From: Novosphingobium profundi
Lineage (GTDB): Bacteria; Pseudomonadota; Alphaproteobacteria; Sphingomonadales; Sphingomonadaceae
Length of the DNA stretch: 64,000 nt
Reading direction: 5' to 3'
Assembly: GCF_018491765.1 (NCBI RefSeq)
Contig: NZ_JABWCU010000024.1
Location: 1-64,000 of the forward strand
Positions 25,700 to 34,766 of the stretch are shown here, one piece after another (the first letter of the stretch is position 1; each line of letters opens with the position of its first letter). The notes under the pieces are model-generated. The model was not told the origin of the DNA and searched no databases. It saw nothing but the letters and a program-made list of their open reading frames with translations. The position numbers and the translations under genes are program-made.

Positions 25700-27574
25700 T
25701 TAGCCGAACGAGGTTGCCCGTTCGTCGAACTGCAACGAGGCGAGACGTGCATAAAGGCCGCCGGCCTGCGCGAGGCGGGCGTGCGTGCCCTCCTCGACGA
25801 TTCGCCCGCCATCCATGACAACGATGCGATCGGCCTCGCGCACGGTGGCGAGGCGGTGCGCGATGACAAGCGTGGTACGGCTCTGCATGAGCGTCTCGAG
25901 CGCGTCCTGCACGAGCCGCTCGCTTTCGGCATCGAGCGCGCTCGTCGCCTCGTCGAGCAGCAGGATCGGGGTGTCGCGCAGCAGCGCGCGCGCGATCGCG
26001 ATGCGCTGGCGCTGCCCGCCCGAAAGCCGCGCGCCGTCTTCGCCCAGGAACGTGTCGAGACCCTCGGGCAGCTCGCGCAGAAAACCCTCGGCGTTGGCCG
26101 CGCGCGCCGCCTCCCAGATGGCCGCGTCGTCGGCATCGGGTCGGCCGTAACGCAAGTTGTCGCGCGCCGAGGCGGCGAAAAGCACGCCCTCCTGCGGGAC
26201 CAGCGCGATGCGCGCGCGCACGTCCGATGGATCGGCCGAGGACAGTGGTACGCCGTCGATCTTGATGACGCCGCCATGCGGGTCGTAAAAGCGTTCGGCA
26301 AGCTGGAACAGCGTCGACTTGCCCGCACCCGAGGGCCCGACGATCGCCACCGTCTCGCCCGGCTCGACGGTCAGGTTGAAGTCGATGAGCGCCGCGCTGT
26401 CGGGGCGCGTGGGATAGCGGAAGGACACCTTCTCGAAGGCGATCTTGCCACGCGGGGGCACCGGCAAGGCTTGCGGGCGCGGCGGGGCGGCAATCGCCGG
26501 TTCCTCGGACAGCAGTTCGGCAAGGCGGCTTGCGGCCCCCGCCCCGCGCACGAGATCCCCGTAGACTTCGGTCAGCGAGCCGAAGGCACCCGCGACGATA
26601 CCCGCGGTCACCACGAAGGCCGCGATCGTCCCCCCGGTGATCGTACCTTCGGCGACACCGATCGCGCCGCGCCACATGATGATGGTGATCGCGCCGAAGA
26701 TCAGGAACATGAGCACACCGGTCATGATCGAACGGATGCGGATGCGCAGCTTGGCGGTCTCGAAGGTCCGCTCCACCGCGCCGCTGAACCGTGCAGCCTC
26801 GCGTTCCTGCTGGTTGAACGCCTGGACCACGCGCAAGGCGCCGAGCACCTCGGCGGTCATCGCGCCGATATCCGCGACCCGGTCCTGGCTGGTGCGCGCA
26901 ACGGCGCGCAGGCGTCGTCCGAAGATGGTGATCGGCAGGATCACCAACGGGATCGCGACCAGCAGTCCTGCGGTCAGGCCGGGCGCCAGCATGAACAGGA
27001 AGATCACCCCGCCGGTCGCCATGATCAGGTTGCGCAGCGCCACCGAAACGGTGGTGCCCACCACCTGCTCGATGATCGCGGTGTCCGCAGTCATGCGCGA
27101 GGCGATCTCCTTGGGGCTGTTTTCCTCGAAGAAGCCCGGCGCAAGCGCCAGCAGGTGGCGCTGCACACGCAGGCGAATGTCGGCGACCACGCGCTCGCCC
27201 AGCCACGAGACACTGTAGAAGCGCAAGGCCGAAGACAGCGCGAGCACGACCACCACGCCCAGCAGCATGAGGAACCAGTTGCGGATCGCCCCATGGTCGG
27301 CGCCTTGCGCAAAGCCCTGGTCGATCACGCTGCGAAAGCCGTAGGGAATGGCGAGCGTGGCGAGCGCCGCGGTCACCAGCGCGGTTCCTGCCAGCGCCAC
27401 ACGGCCGGGGTAGTTGAACAGTTCGCGCCAGACCATCGCCAGCGGCTTCAGTGAACGGCGGGGCGACTTGCCGCTGCCCTCCCCCTCGGCCTGACCGGCC
27501 TTGTCGGCAGGCGGCGGGGCCATGCCCGGGGCATGGGGCTCACTGGTTTCATCCAGGCGGTCGGGGGCTTCCAT
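25700..27574 (-). CDS. ABC exporter with fused membrane and ATPase domains (MsbA-like)
   Basis: 624 residues. A cytoplasmic N-terminal stretch of ~45 residues, six transmembrane helices (about 55-345), then an ATPase domain with Walker A VGPSGAGKST, Q-loop LVPQEG, signature LSGGQRQRIAIARALL, Walker B ILLLDEATSALD and switch His in VIAHRLATV. It would work as a homodimer exporting a lipid or hydrophobic compound. The substrate cannot be read from the sequence. It stands between two unrelated genes on the opposite or same strand, with its own promoter region to the right. Confidence 0.93.
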   Translation of the reverse strand: MEAPDRLDETSEPHAPGMAPPPADKAGQAEGEGSGKSPRRSLKPLAMVWRELFNYPGRVALAGTALVTAALATLAIPYGFRSVIDQGFAQGADHGAIRNWFLMLLGVVVVLALSSALRFYSVSWLGERVVADIRLRVQRHLLALAPGFFEENSPKEIASRMTADTAIIEQVVGTTVSVALRNLIMATGGVIFLFMLAPGLTAGLLVAIPLVILPITIFGRRLRAVARTSQDRVADIGAMTAEVLGALRVVQAFNQQEREAARFSGAVERTFETAKLRIRIRSIMTGVLMFLIFGAITIIMWRGAIGVAEGTITGGTIAAFVVTAGIVAGAFGSLTEVYGDLVRGAGAASRLAELLSEEPAIAAPPRPQALPVPPRGKIAFEKVSFRYPTRPDSAALIDFNLTVEPGETVAIVGPSGAGKSTLFQLAERFYDPHGGVIKIDGVPLSSADPSDVRARIALVPQEGVLFAASARDNLRYGRPDADDAAIWEAARAANAEGFLRELPEGLDTFLGEDGARLSGGQRQRIAIARALLRDTPILLLDEATSALDAESERLVQDALETLMQSRTTLVIAHRLATVREADRIVVMDGGRIVEEGTHARLAQAGGLYARLASLQFDERATSFG

Positions 27575-27783
27575 GAGGGCCCCTTACAATCTTGGCCGGA
27601 CCAAAGGAAGGGCAAGGCGATGCAAACAGGCCAAAACCCGCCCACCGGGCAGCTTTTCCGATCATGCTTATCGCCCTTTCACCTCGTACTATTCGGCAAT
27701 GACGCATTGCGCGGCCACGCTTTAGCGACCAGATAGCGCCTAATGAACGATTGCGGTCGCCCGGCGCGGCCAGGAGATATCCC

Positions 27784-29037
27784 TTGCTCTACAACGCTTA
27801 CGAACTGCAGCGCACCATGATGAGCGGTGCCGCCGCCTGGGCTTCGGTCAGCGCCGAGCTGCTGACAAATCCCGCCCTTCCCATGGGTTACATGGGCTTC
27901 GGCCCGGTCATGGCCTCGGCGCTCGACGTCTTCGCGCACGCCGCCGCTCCGCGCGGAAAACCCGAATTCGGGATCGAGACCGTGGTGGCGCAGGGCGAGG
28001 AATATCCGGTCACCGAATCGATCGTGCTCCACCGCCCCTTCGGCAATCTCCTGCGTTTCGAGCATCCCGGCCTGCCCGAGGACGCCCCGCGCCTGCTGAT
28101 CGCGGCGCCGATGAGCGGCCACTACGCCACGCTCCTGCGCGGCACCGTGGCGCGCATGCTCGAGACCAACGTGGTCTACATCACCGACTGGGCCGACGCG
28201 AAGATGGTCCCCGCTTCGGAAGGCCGTTTCGACCTCGACGACTACATCGACTACCTGATCGGCTTCCTCGAATTCATCGGCCCCAACACCCATATGCTGG
28301 CGGTGTGCCAGCCCTCGGTCCCGGCCTTCGCGGCGGCGGCGGTCATGGGCAAGCACCAGCACCCCTGCCGTCCCGCCACGCTGACCATGATGGGCGGACC
28401 GATCGACACCCGCGAGGCGCCCACCAGCGTCAACGACGTGGCGATGAATCAGCCGCTCTCATGGTTCAAGCACAATGTGGTCGCCACGGTGCCGATGACC
28501 TACCCCGGCGCCGGGCGCGAGGTCTATCCCGGCTTCCTGCAGCTTGCGGGCTTCATGGCGATGAACCTGGGCAATCACATGATGAGCCACTATGGCATGT
28601 TCAAGCACCTCGTCGAAGGCGACGGCGAGAGCGCGGGCGCGACCAAGGCCTTCTACGACGAATACCGCGCGGTCTGCGACATGACCGCCGACTTTTACCT
28701 CCAGACGGTCGAGCACGTGTTCCAGCGCCATTCGCTGCCCAAGGGCGAATTCGTCCATCGCGGCGAAGTGATCGACCTTGGCGGCATCCGCGACACCGCG
28801 CTGCTGGCGGTCGAGGGCGAGAAGGACGACATCTCGGGCATCGGCCAGACACGTGCCGCGCTGCACCTTGCCCACGACCTCCCCGAAACGCACAAGAAGT
28901 ACTACCTCGCCGAACGCGTCGGCCACTACGGCATCTTCAACGGTTCGAAGTGGCGCATGCGCATCGCCCCGGTGCTCGAGGACTGGATCCGCCAGCACCC
29001 CGGGGTCGAAAACGGTGCCCGCAACGCCCAAGCCTGA
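27784..29037 (+). CDS. phaZ: Intracellular polyhydroxyalkanoate depolymerase
   Basis: 417 residues. The TTG at 27784 is the likely start: AGGAG lies 6 bases upstream, and the resulting N-terminus MLYNAYELQR is the family start. The catalytic nucleophile is Cys175 in AVCQPSVPAF, the cysteine lipase-box typical of the PhaZa group; SGHYATLLRGT and the C-terminal GHYGIFNG with His are family motifs. It releases 3-hydroxybutyrate oligomers from storage granules in the cytoplasm. phaC and phasin are 15 kb away, so the PHA genes are not one operon. Confidence 0.94.
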   Translation: MLYNAYELQRTMMSGAAAWASVSAELLTNPALPMGYMGFGPVMASALDVFAHAAAPRGKPEFGIETVVAQGEEYPVTESIVLHRPFGNLLRFEHPGLPEDAPRLLIAAPMSGHYATLLRGTVARMLETNVVYITDWADAKMVPASEGRFDLDDYIDYLIGFLEFIGPNTHMLAVCQPSVPAFAAAAVMGKHQHPCRPATLTMMGGPIDTREAPTSVNDVAMNQPLSWFKHNVVATVPMTYPGAGREVYPGFLQLAGFMAMNLGNHMMSHYGMFKHLVEGDGESAGATKAFYDEYRAVCDMTADFYLQTVEHVFQRHSLPKGEFVHRGEVIDLGGIRDTALLAVEGEKDDISGIGQTRAALHLAHDLPETHKKYYLAERVGHYGIFNGSKWRMRIAPVLEDWIRQHPGVENGARNAQA

Positions 29038-29164
29038 CACCGGGACCTGACATCGCACGCATCATCGCCGGGCCATCTTCCGGCGACGGAGCGGCTGTCA
29101 AATCAGCCGATCGGCGTGCGCGCCCCCTTGGCGCAGGCGCGCCGATCGTGATATAAATACTGCC

Positions 29165-29830
29165 ATGAATTCAAAGCTGGGCCGACGACACTTTCTTCAT
29201 GGCAGCCTGGGTGCCGGGCTGGCGCTCACGCTGCCCGCACGCGCGTTCGCCGCCGAGGTCACCACCACCTTCGGCCTGCTGACGACGCCCGCCGTTCCCG
29301 CCGCCGCCACGCCTTACGAACGCCGTATCCTCGAATCCGCCGCGCTTCAGGCGCAGCGCGTGGGCAATGCAGTGTGGCGCAAGGACATCGTGGGCATCGC
29401 CGACTTCGCGCTGCCCTCGTGGAAGCCGCGCATGCACTTCGCCAACCTGCACGACGGGACCGTCCGCTCGTTCCTCCTGGCGCACGGCCGCGGTTCGGAT
29501 CCCGAGCATAGCGGCTGGTTGCAGTCGTTCTCGAACCTGCCCGGCTCCTACGCCACGTCGCGTGGGGCGTTTCTCACCTGCGAGTGGTACAAGGGCAAGT
29601 ACGGCACGTCGATCCGCCTCGTCGGTCTCGACCCCGACAATTCGCTCGCGCTGGAGCGTCTCATCGTGATCCATCCGGCCTGGTATGTGGGCGAGGCGAT
29701 GCTCGACAAATACGGAAAGCTCGGGCGCAGCGAAGGCTGCTTTGCAATGAGCGATGACAACTTCAAGCAGGCGCTGTGGCACCTCTCGGGCGGGCGCCTC
29801 CTCTACGCCGACCGTATCGGCGACGGCTGA
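29165..29830 (+). CDS. Exported murein L,D-transpeptidase-family protein (YkuD_2)
   Basis: 221 residues. Tat-like signal GRRHFLHGSLGAG then an Ala-rich cleavage site near residue 30. The mature domain has HFANLHDGTVRSFLLAHGRGSD, IVIHPAWYVG and the catalytic GRSEGCFAMS with the cysteine. This is the YkuD_2 branch (catalytic domain of murein L,D-transpeptidase) found as single-domain periplasmic proteins in proteobacteria. Whether it crosslinks, trims or modifies peptidoglycan is not known. It stands 127 bp after phaZ. Confidence 0.85.
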   Translation: MNSKLGRRHFLHGSLGAGLALTLPARAFAAEVTTTFGLLTTPAVPAAATPYERRILESAALQAQRVGNAVWRKDIVGIADFALPSWKPRMHFANLHDGTVRSFLLAHGRGSDPEHSGWLQSFSNLPGSYATSRGAFLTCEWYKGKYGTSIRLVGLDPDNSLALERLIVIHPAWYVGEAMLDKYGKLGRSEGCFAMSDDNFKQALWHLSGGRLLYADRIGDG

Positions 29831-29957
29831 ACGGCGGCTGCGCAACCTTTTCAGCAAGCAAATTAGCTCTCAAAGCGCGCCCTGCAAACATTTGAAAACC
29901 GCTTAGCGGCCATTTCGAAATATAACACCTTCCTTTCTTGGACAGGTGGATGCGGCG

Positions 29958-30572
29958 ATGTTACGCCCCCCGTCCATGGACAAGAATCTCACGGCTCTCA
30001 AGCAGGACAGGCCCACGGACGCGCGCCAGGTACGCTCGCGCAATGCGCTGAATTCGGCCCTTCTCGCCCTGCTTGGCGAGCGGGCTTTCGACGAATTGAC
30101 CATTCGCGAAATCTCCGCCCGAGCTGGCACCGGCTACGCCACCTTCTTCCGCCATTTCGCAACCAAGGAGGCCCTGCTCTCCGATCTCGTGAGCGAACCG
30201 ATCGAGCGTCTCGCCGCGCAGATCGTTCCGCTGTTCGAGGGCCGCCGCGACGCGCTCAGCCCGCTTCAGCTGTGCCGTCTCATCGAGGAGGAGCTGGCCT
30301 TGTGGTCAGCGCTGCTCACCGGAGGCGCGGCATCCATCATCCGCGCCGAATTCATCCAGAGGGCCCGAAACCTGTCGCACGACCTCGACACCGGCAACGA
30401 TTGGCTGCCCGCCGAACTCGCGCTCGTCCATGGTGTCAGTTCCACGCTCGACGTGCTGACCTGGTGGCTGCGCCACCACGGTGACGTCTCGCTCGGCCAG
30501 GTTGCCACGATCCTCCATCGCATGGTAATCGCCCCGCTCACGCAAGAGACAATCGACGTGCAGCTTTCCTGA
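29958..30572 (+). CDS. TetR/AcrR family transcriptional regulator
   Basis: 204 residues. The TetR N-terminal helix-turn-helix is clear (about 22-70: RNALNSALLALLGERAFDELTIREISARAGTGYATFFRHFATKEAL). The C-terminal ligand domain is all-helical and divergent. It lies between the L,D-transpeptidase and xdhC genes; its target is unknown. The start may be 29958 or the ATG at 29976; both keep the HTH intact. Confidence 0.88.
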   Translation: MLRPPSMDKNLTALKQDRPTDARQVRSRNALNSALLALLGERAFDELTIREISARAGTGYATFFRHFATKEALLSDLVSEPIERLAAQIVPLFEGRRDALSPLQLCRLIEEELALWSALLTGGAASIIRAEFIQRARNLSHDLDTGNDWLPAELALVHGVSSTLDVLTWWLRHHGDVSLGQVATILHRMVIAPLTQETIDVQLS

Positions 30573-30609
30573 TCCAGGGCGGCCGCATGGCTATGGGCGC
30601 ACTGACCAG

Positions 30610-31659
30610 ATGACACCTGCCGAGATCGCGGCCCAACCACAAGACGAGACGGCGCCACCGCCGGAAATGGCGCCCTTCGACATCGCCCAGGCCGATTGGC
30701 CGCTGTTCGGCTGGATCGACGATGTACGCGCCGGCCTTGCCCGCGCCCGCGACGCGAACACGCCCTGCGTCCTCGCCACGCTCTACGCGGTGGAAGGGAG
30801 CGCTCCGCGCGGCCCGGGATCGCAGATGCTCTTCGTGCCGGGCCCCGAGGGCACGCTTGCGGCCGAAGGCTATTTCTCGGGCGACTGCATCGAGGGTGAC
30901 GTCGCCCGCCACGCCGCGCACGTCCTCGCCGAAGGACATCCGCGCCACTTGCACTACGGCGCGGGAAGCCCGTGGATCGACATTCGCCTGCGCTGCGGCG
31001 GCGCGCTCCATATCCTGCTCGAGCGCGTCGCGCCCGATTGCCCGGCCAGCGCCGCGCTGCTCGAGAACGCCCGCACGCGCACCGTTTGCCGCTGGATCAG
31101 CGATGGGCAGACCCGGCGCGTAGAGGCCGGATACGGGCCGCTGCTGGATTGCACGCCCGAGCCCTTCCGCCTTGCGCGCCGCTACGACCCGCCGCGTCGG
31201 CTGATCGTCTCGGGCGGCGACCCGGGCGCTCTCGCCGCCGCGCAGCTTGCCGCGCTCTCGCGCTTCGAGACGGTGCTGGTGCGCCCCGACGGCCCGCACG
31301 GCGCAGCCCCCATCCCCGTTTCGCAGTACCGCCGCGAGGATCCCGCCACCACCATCGAGCGGCTCGGGGCCGACCGCTGGACCGCGTTTCTCGGCGCGAC
31401 GCACGAAGACCATCTTGATTTGCCCGGCTGCCTCGCCGCGCTGCGCGCCGAGGCCGGCTACGTCGCGATGATCGGGGCGAAGTCGCGCGCCCCCGCCCGC
31501 CTCGCCGCGCTGCGCGCCGCGGGAGCCACCCCCGAACAACTCGAGCGCCTGCGCCTCTCGCCGGGCATCACCGGCCTCGGCAAGTCGCCCTGGGAAGTGG
31601 CGACCGGCATTCTCGCCGAGATCATGCAAGCGCTCAACCCCGCCGCCGAACGCGCCTGA
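30610..31659 (+). CDS. xdhC: XdhC-family molybdoenzyme maturation protein
   Basis: 349 residues. N-terminal XdhC domain with PCVLATLYAVEGSAPRGPGSQMLF, then a Rossmann-type domain with LIVSGGDPGA and FLGATHEDHLDLPGCLAALRAEAGYVAMIGAKSRA near the C-terminus. XdhC binds and sulfurates the molybdenum cofactor before insertion into xanthine-dehydrogenase-family enzymes. The next gene (mocA) starts 6 bp after the stop, so they are one unit. Confidence 0.92.
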   Translation: MTPAEIAAQPQDETAPPPEMAPFDIAQADWPLFGWIDDVRAGLARARDANTPCVLATLYAVEGSAPRGPGSQMLFVPGPEGTLAAEGYFSGDCIEGDVARHAAHVLAEGHPRHLHYGAGSPWIDIRLRCGGALHILLERVAPDCPASAALLENARTRTVCRWISDGQTRRVEAGYGPLLDCTPEPFRLARRYDPPRRLIVSGGDPGALAAAQLAALSRFETVLVRPDGPHGAAPIPVSQYRREDPATTIERLGADRWTAFLGATHEDHLDLPGCLAALRAEAGYVAMIGAKSRAPARLAALRAAGATPEQLERLRLSPGITGLGKSPWEVATGILAEIMQALNPAAERA

Positions 31660-31664
31660 GCGCG

Positions 31665-32261
31665 ATGACGGCGCCCAGCCCCCACTTCGTCGCCCTCGTC
31701 CTCGCCGCCGGGTCGGCGCGCCGTTTCGGAAGCGACAAGCTGAGCGCACCGCTCGACGCAGAGCCGCTGGTGTTCCACGCGATCCGCGCCGCGCGCGCCG
31801 CGCCGGTCGCGCGCGTGTTCGTTGTCGCCCATCCGGATCTCGCCACCGGCATCTGGGAGACCCGCGAAGGCGCGCCCGAGGTCGAGACGCTGCGCCTTTC
31901 CAGCGATGCCCTTTCCACCTCGCTGCGCGCCGGGATCGCGGCGGCGGGAGGTGCCCGCGGCGCCTTCGTGTTCCTCGGCGACATGCCGCGCGTGCCCCAC
32001 ACGATCGCGGGCGAGCTTGCCCACGCGCTCGCAGACAACTTCGCTGCCCTGCCCCGCCACGCCGGACGCAGCGGCCATCCGGTGCTGCTTTCCGCCCGTG
32101 CCTTTTCGATGATCGCCGATTTGCGCGGCGATGCCGGCGCGGGAGGTCTGCTGCGCGACCGGACCGACATCGCGCACGTCGAAACCGACGATCCCGCCGT
32201 GCTCCTCGATGTCGACGTTCCCGCCGATCTCGCCGCGATCGCCCAGCCCCGGCTGAACTAG
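31665..32261 (+). CDS. mocA: MocA-like molybdenum cofactor cytidylyltransferase
   Basis: 198 residues. The nucleotidyltransferase signature LVLAAGSARRFGSDKL opens the protein and FLGDMPRVP holds the metal-binding Asp. MocA makes the cytosine dinucleotide form of the cofactor used by xanthine-dehydrogenase-type enzymes, which fits the neighbouring xdhC. The stop is one base from the convergent yqgE stop. A second, guanylyl-type enzyme (MobA) is at 48941. Confidence 0.88.
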   Translation: MTAPSPHFVALVLAAGSARRFGSDKLSAPLDAEPLVFHAIRAARAAPVARVFVVAHPDLATGIWETREGAPEVETLRLSSDALSTSLRAGIAAAGGARGAFVFLGDMPRVPHTIAGELAHALADNFAALPRHAGRSGHPVLLSARAFSMIADLRGDAGAGGLLRDRTDIAHVETDDPAVLLDVDVPADLAAIAQPRLN

Positions 32262-32262
32262 T

Positions 32263-32835
32263 TCAGGCGCGCCCGGTCTGGCTCGCAAGCAGCGCCGGAT
32301 CGATGCCTTCGGCTTTCCACGCGGCCTTCCAGCGCTCGGCCGGAGGGGTGTCGAACAGCACCTGGGGCCGACCTTGCGCGGCGTACCAGCCGTGGTGGCG
32401 CATCTCTTCCTCGAGCTGGCCCGGCGCCCAGCCGGCGTAGCCCAGCGCCATGACCCAGTGCTTGGGTCCCTTGCCCGCCGCGATCGCGCGCAGCACGTCG
32501 AGCGAGGCGGAAAGCGCGCAAAGCGGTCCGTCCTGCGCCTGGACCTCGATCGAATCGCCCCCGCCCCAGTCGAGCGAATGAAGCACGAAGCCGCGCCCCT
32601 GCTCGACCGGGCCGCCGTTCAGGATCGCGCAGTCGGGCGTGTCGCCCGGGTCGATGCCCAGGTCCTCGAGAATCGCGTGGAAACGCACACCCTCGCGCAC
32701 TTCACCGACATTTATGGCGAGCGCGCCGTTCTCGTCGTGCACGCACATCACATTGACCGAACGCGCGAAGCGTTCATCGAACATGCCGGGCATCGCCAGC
32801 AGCAGGCGCCCCGAAAGATAATGGCCTTCGATCAC
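32263..32835 (-). CDS. YqgE/AlgH family protein
   Basis: 190 residues with a GTG start (an in-frame GTG at 32865 would add 10 residues). Family motifs GRLLLAMPGMFDERFARSVNVMCVHDENGALAINV, NGGPVEQGRGFVLHS and ALGYAGWAPGQLEEEM are present. The biochemical role of this widespread cytoplasmic protein is unresolved. It lies tail to tail with mocA. Confidence 0.88.
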   Translation of the reverse strand: MIEGHYLSGRLLLAMPGMFDERFARSVNVMCVHDENGALAINVGEVREGVRFHAILEDLGIDPGDTPDCAILNGGPVEQGRGFVLHSLDWGGGDSIEVQAQDGPLCALSASLDVLRAIAAGKGPKHWVMALGYAGWAPGQLEEEMRHHGWYAAQGRPQVLFDTPPAERWKAAWKAEGIDPALLASQTGRA

Positions 32836-32961
32836 CAGGCCGACTCTACGCGACTGCTCCGGCACGGCAACCCACGGCGCGCGAAGTTTTGCCCGCGAAT
32901 TCGCAGCAGAGCGGACACGCACCACTGGCAAGAGCGCGCCGGCATCCCTAATAACGCGGGC

Positions 32962-33549
32962 ATGGCTCGCCTCACCGTCAACGACCGCCCGGTCGAATTC
33001 GACATGGACCCGCAGACCCCGTTGCTGTGGGCGCTGCGCGATGGCGCCAACCTGACCGGCACCAAATATGGCTGCGGCAACGGCGATTGCGGCGCCTGCA
33101 TGGTGCTCGTCGACGGCGCTGCGCTGCGCGCCTGCCTGATCACGCTTGCCGAATGCGAGGGGCGCTACGTGACCACGATCGAGGGGCTTTCGCGCGATCG
33201 CTCGCACCCGGTGCAGCAGGCCATGGTCGCCGAACAGGCAATCCAGTGCGGGTTCTGCACGCCTGGCATCGTCATCGCCGCCGCCGCCCTGCTCAAGGCC
33301 AACCCCTCGCCCGGCGAGGCCGAGATCAAGGTCGCCATTCCCAACTTGTGCCGCTGCGGGGTCTATCCCCGGCTCGTTCGCGCGATCGACCGCGCCGCGC
33401 GCGTCGCCCGGCGCGAAGAGACGATCAGCGCCGCACCCGCCCCCGGCATCCCCGCCAGCGCCGCCGCCCGCAAGGTCCCCGCGCTCGCCCCCGCCCCGAC
33501 TTCCGCGCCCGCGCCGTCCGGCGCCGGCTCTGCGCCCCCCAAGAACTGA
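32962..33549 (+). CDS. (2Fe-2S)-binding small subunit of a molybdenum hydroxylase
   Basis: 195 residues. The plant-ferredoxin cluster motif YGCGNGDCGACMVLVDG (residues 37-53) and the second, alpha-helical cluster motif CGFCTPG plus CRCG (about 97-134) are complete. This is the IorA/CoxS-type electron-transfer subunit, carrying electrons from the molybdenum site. The last ~40 residues are Ala/Pro-rich and unusual. xdhC and mocA are 700-2300 bp upstream, but no large catalytic subunit gene lies in the window. Confidence 0.92.
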   Translation: MARLTVNDRPVEFDMDPQTPLLWALRDGANLTGTKYGCGNGDCGACMVLVDGAALRACLITLAECEGRYVTTIEGLSRDRSHPVQQAMVAEQAIQCGFCTPGIVIAAAALLKANPSPGEAEIKVAIPNLCRCGVYPRLVRAIDRAARVARREETISAAPAPGIPASAAARKVPALAPAPTSAPAPSGAGSAPPKN

Positions 33550-33560
33550 GGACACCGATC

Positions 33561-33905
33561 ATGAAGGCCACCATCTGGCACAACCCCAAGTGCGGAACCT
33601 CGCGCAAGACCCTCGCCATCCTCGAGGAGACGCCCGGTCTCGAGGTCGAAGTGATCGAATACCTCAAGACGCCGCCGAGCGTCGAGAAGCTCGCCCAGCT
33701 CTACAAGGACGCCGGGATCACGCCGCAGGCGGGCCTGCGCACGCGCGGCACCGACGCGATCGAACGCGGGCTCCCCGATGCGGATGCTGCCGAAGTTCTC
33801 GCCGCGATGGCCGCAGAGCCGATTCTGATCGAGCGCCCCCTGGTCGAGACCGACAAGGGCGTGGCGCTGTGCCGCCCGCAGGAAAAAGTTCACGAAATCC
33901 TTTGA
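33561..33905 (+). CDS. arsC: ArsC/Spx-family glutaredoxin-type arsenate reductase
   Basis: 114 residues. HNPKCGTSRKTLAIL with the redox cysteine starts the protein, followed by LKTPPS and ERPLVETDKGVALCRP, the ArsC motifs. It would reduce arsenate with glutathione, or act in a YffB-like role. It lies 11 bp behind the 2Fe-2S gene; no other ars genes are nearby, so arsenic resistance is uncertain. Confidence 0.85.
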   Translation: MKATIWHNPKCGTSRKTLAILEETPGLEVEVIEYLKTPPSVEKLAQLYKDAGITPQAGLRTRGTDAIERGLPDADAAEVLAAMAAEPILIERPLVETDKGVALCRPQEKVHEIL

Positions 33906-34019
33906 ATGGGCGCCGGATATCGGCACGCTTCATCCACCGCCGCCTTGCAAACGATCGGCTAATCTGCCACCGCATGGCACTTCCATGATACAATAAGAAC
34001 CGCGAGGTTACGCGCCAGC

Positions 34020-34652
34020 ATGTCCAGCACTGAGCTTGCCCGGGAGGCCCTGCCCCAAAGGATCAAGCGCAAAGTCAAGAACGCCCTAGGTCCTTGGGGC
34101 GTCTTCCTTGAAGGCTTCATCCGCCACCCGGTCATGGTGGGTTCGATCGTTCCTTCCTCGCGCTTCACGATCCGCAAGATGCTTGCCCCCGTCGACTGGG
34201 ACAACTGCAAGCTCTTCGTCGAATACGGCCCGGGCGTCGGCACGTTCTGCCAGCCGGTTCTCGATCGCCTGCGCCGTGACGGCACGCTGATCGTGATCGA
34301 CACCAACCCCGACTTCATCGACTACTTGCGCCGCACGATCACCGACAGCCGCTTCATCGCGGTGCTCGGCTCGGCCGCCGACGTCGAAGACATCGTGCGC
34401 GCCCACGGCCATGAAAAGGCCGACTACGTGCTTTCGGGCCTGCCCTTCTCCACCTTGCCCGACGGCGTGGGCCCCGCGATCGCCTCGGCCACCTACCGGG
34501 TGATCCGCAAGGGCGGCGCGTTCCTGGTCTACCAGTTCACGCCGCGTGCGCGCGACTTCATGGCGCGCCACTTCCTGCGCATCGACCACAAGATGGAAAT
34601 GATCAACGTTCCCCCCTGCTTCATGTACTGGGGCTGGAAGGACGAGGACTGA
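34020..34652 (+). CDS. PmtA-like SAM-dependent methyltransferase
   Basis: 210 residues. SAM-binding motif I is EYGPGVGTF, with VIDTNPDFIDYLRR as motif II and SGLPFSTLP as motif IV; the membrane-associated N-terminal helix region (GFIRHPVMVGSIVPSSRFTIRKML) is shared with alphaproteobacterial phosphatidylethanolamine N-methyltransferases of the PmtA type. It probably methylates phospholipid head groups, though rRNA-methylase-like relatives exist. A bidirectional terminator follows. Confidence 0.8.
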   Translation: MSSTELAREALPQRIKRKVKNALGPWGVFLEGFIRHPVMVGSIVPSSRFTIRKMLAPVDWDNCKLFVEYGPGVGTFCQPVLDRLRRDGTLIVIDTNPDFIDYLRRTITDSRFIAVLGSAADVEDIVRAHGHEKADYVLSGLPFSTLPDGVGPAIASATYRVIRKGGAFLVYQFTPRARDFMARHFLRIDHKMEMINVPPCFMYWGWKDED

Positions 34653-34691
34653 GCCTTCGCGGCACGGCCCTTTCCCCTTTCGGGAGCGCCC

Positions 34692-34739
34692 ACCAAAAAA
34701 GACCCGCCCGACCATCCGGTCCGGCGGGTCTTTTTTGGT
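34692..34739. terminator. Bidirectional intrinsic terminator
   Basis: Perfect 17-bp stem including AAAAAAGACCCGCC / GGCGGGTCTTTTTT around a 14-base loop, between the convergent methyltransferase and membrane protein genes. A and T runs on both sides serve both strands. Confidence 0.92.
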
Positions 34740-34766
34740 TTCAGGGCCGAGAGCGGCGCGCGGTGC

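Noticed and set aside
33561..33905. Arsenic resistance operon
   Set aside because: Only an ArsC-like gene is present; no arsR, arsB or acr3 around it.
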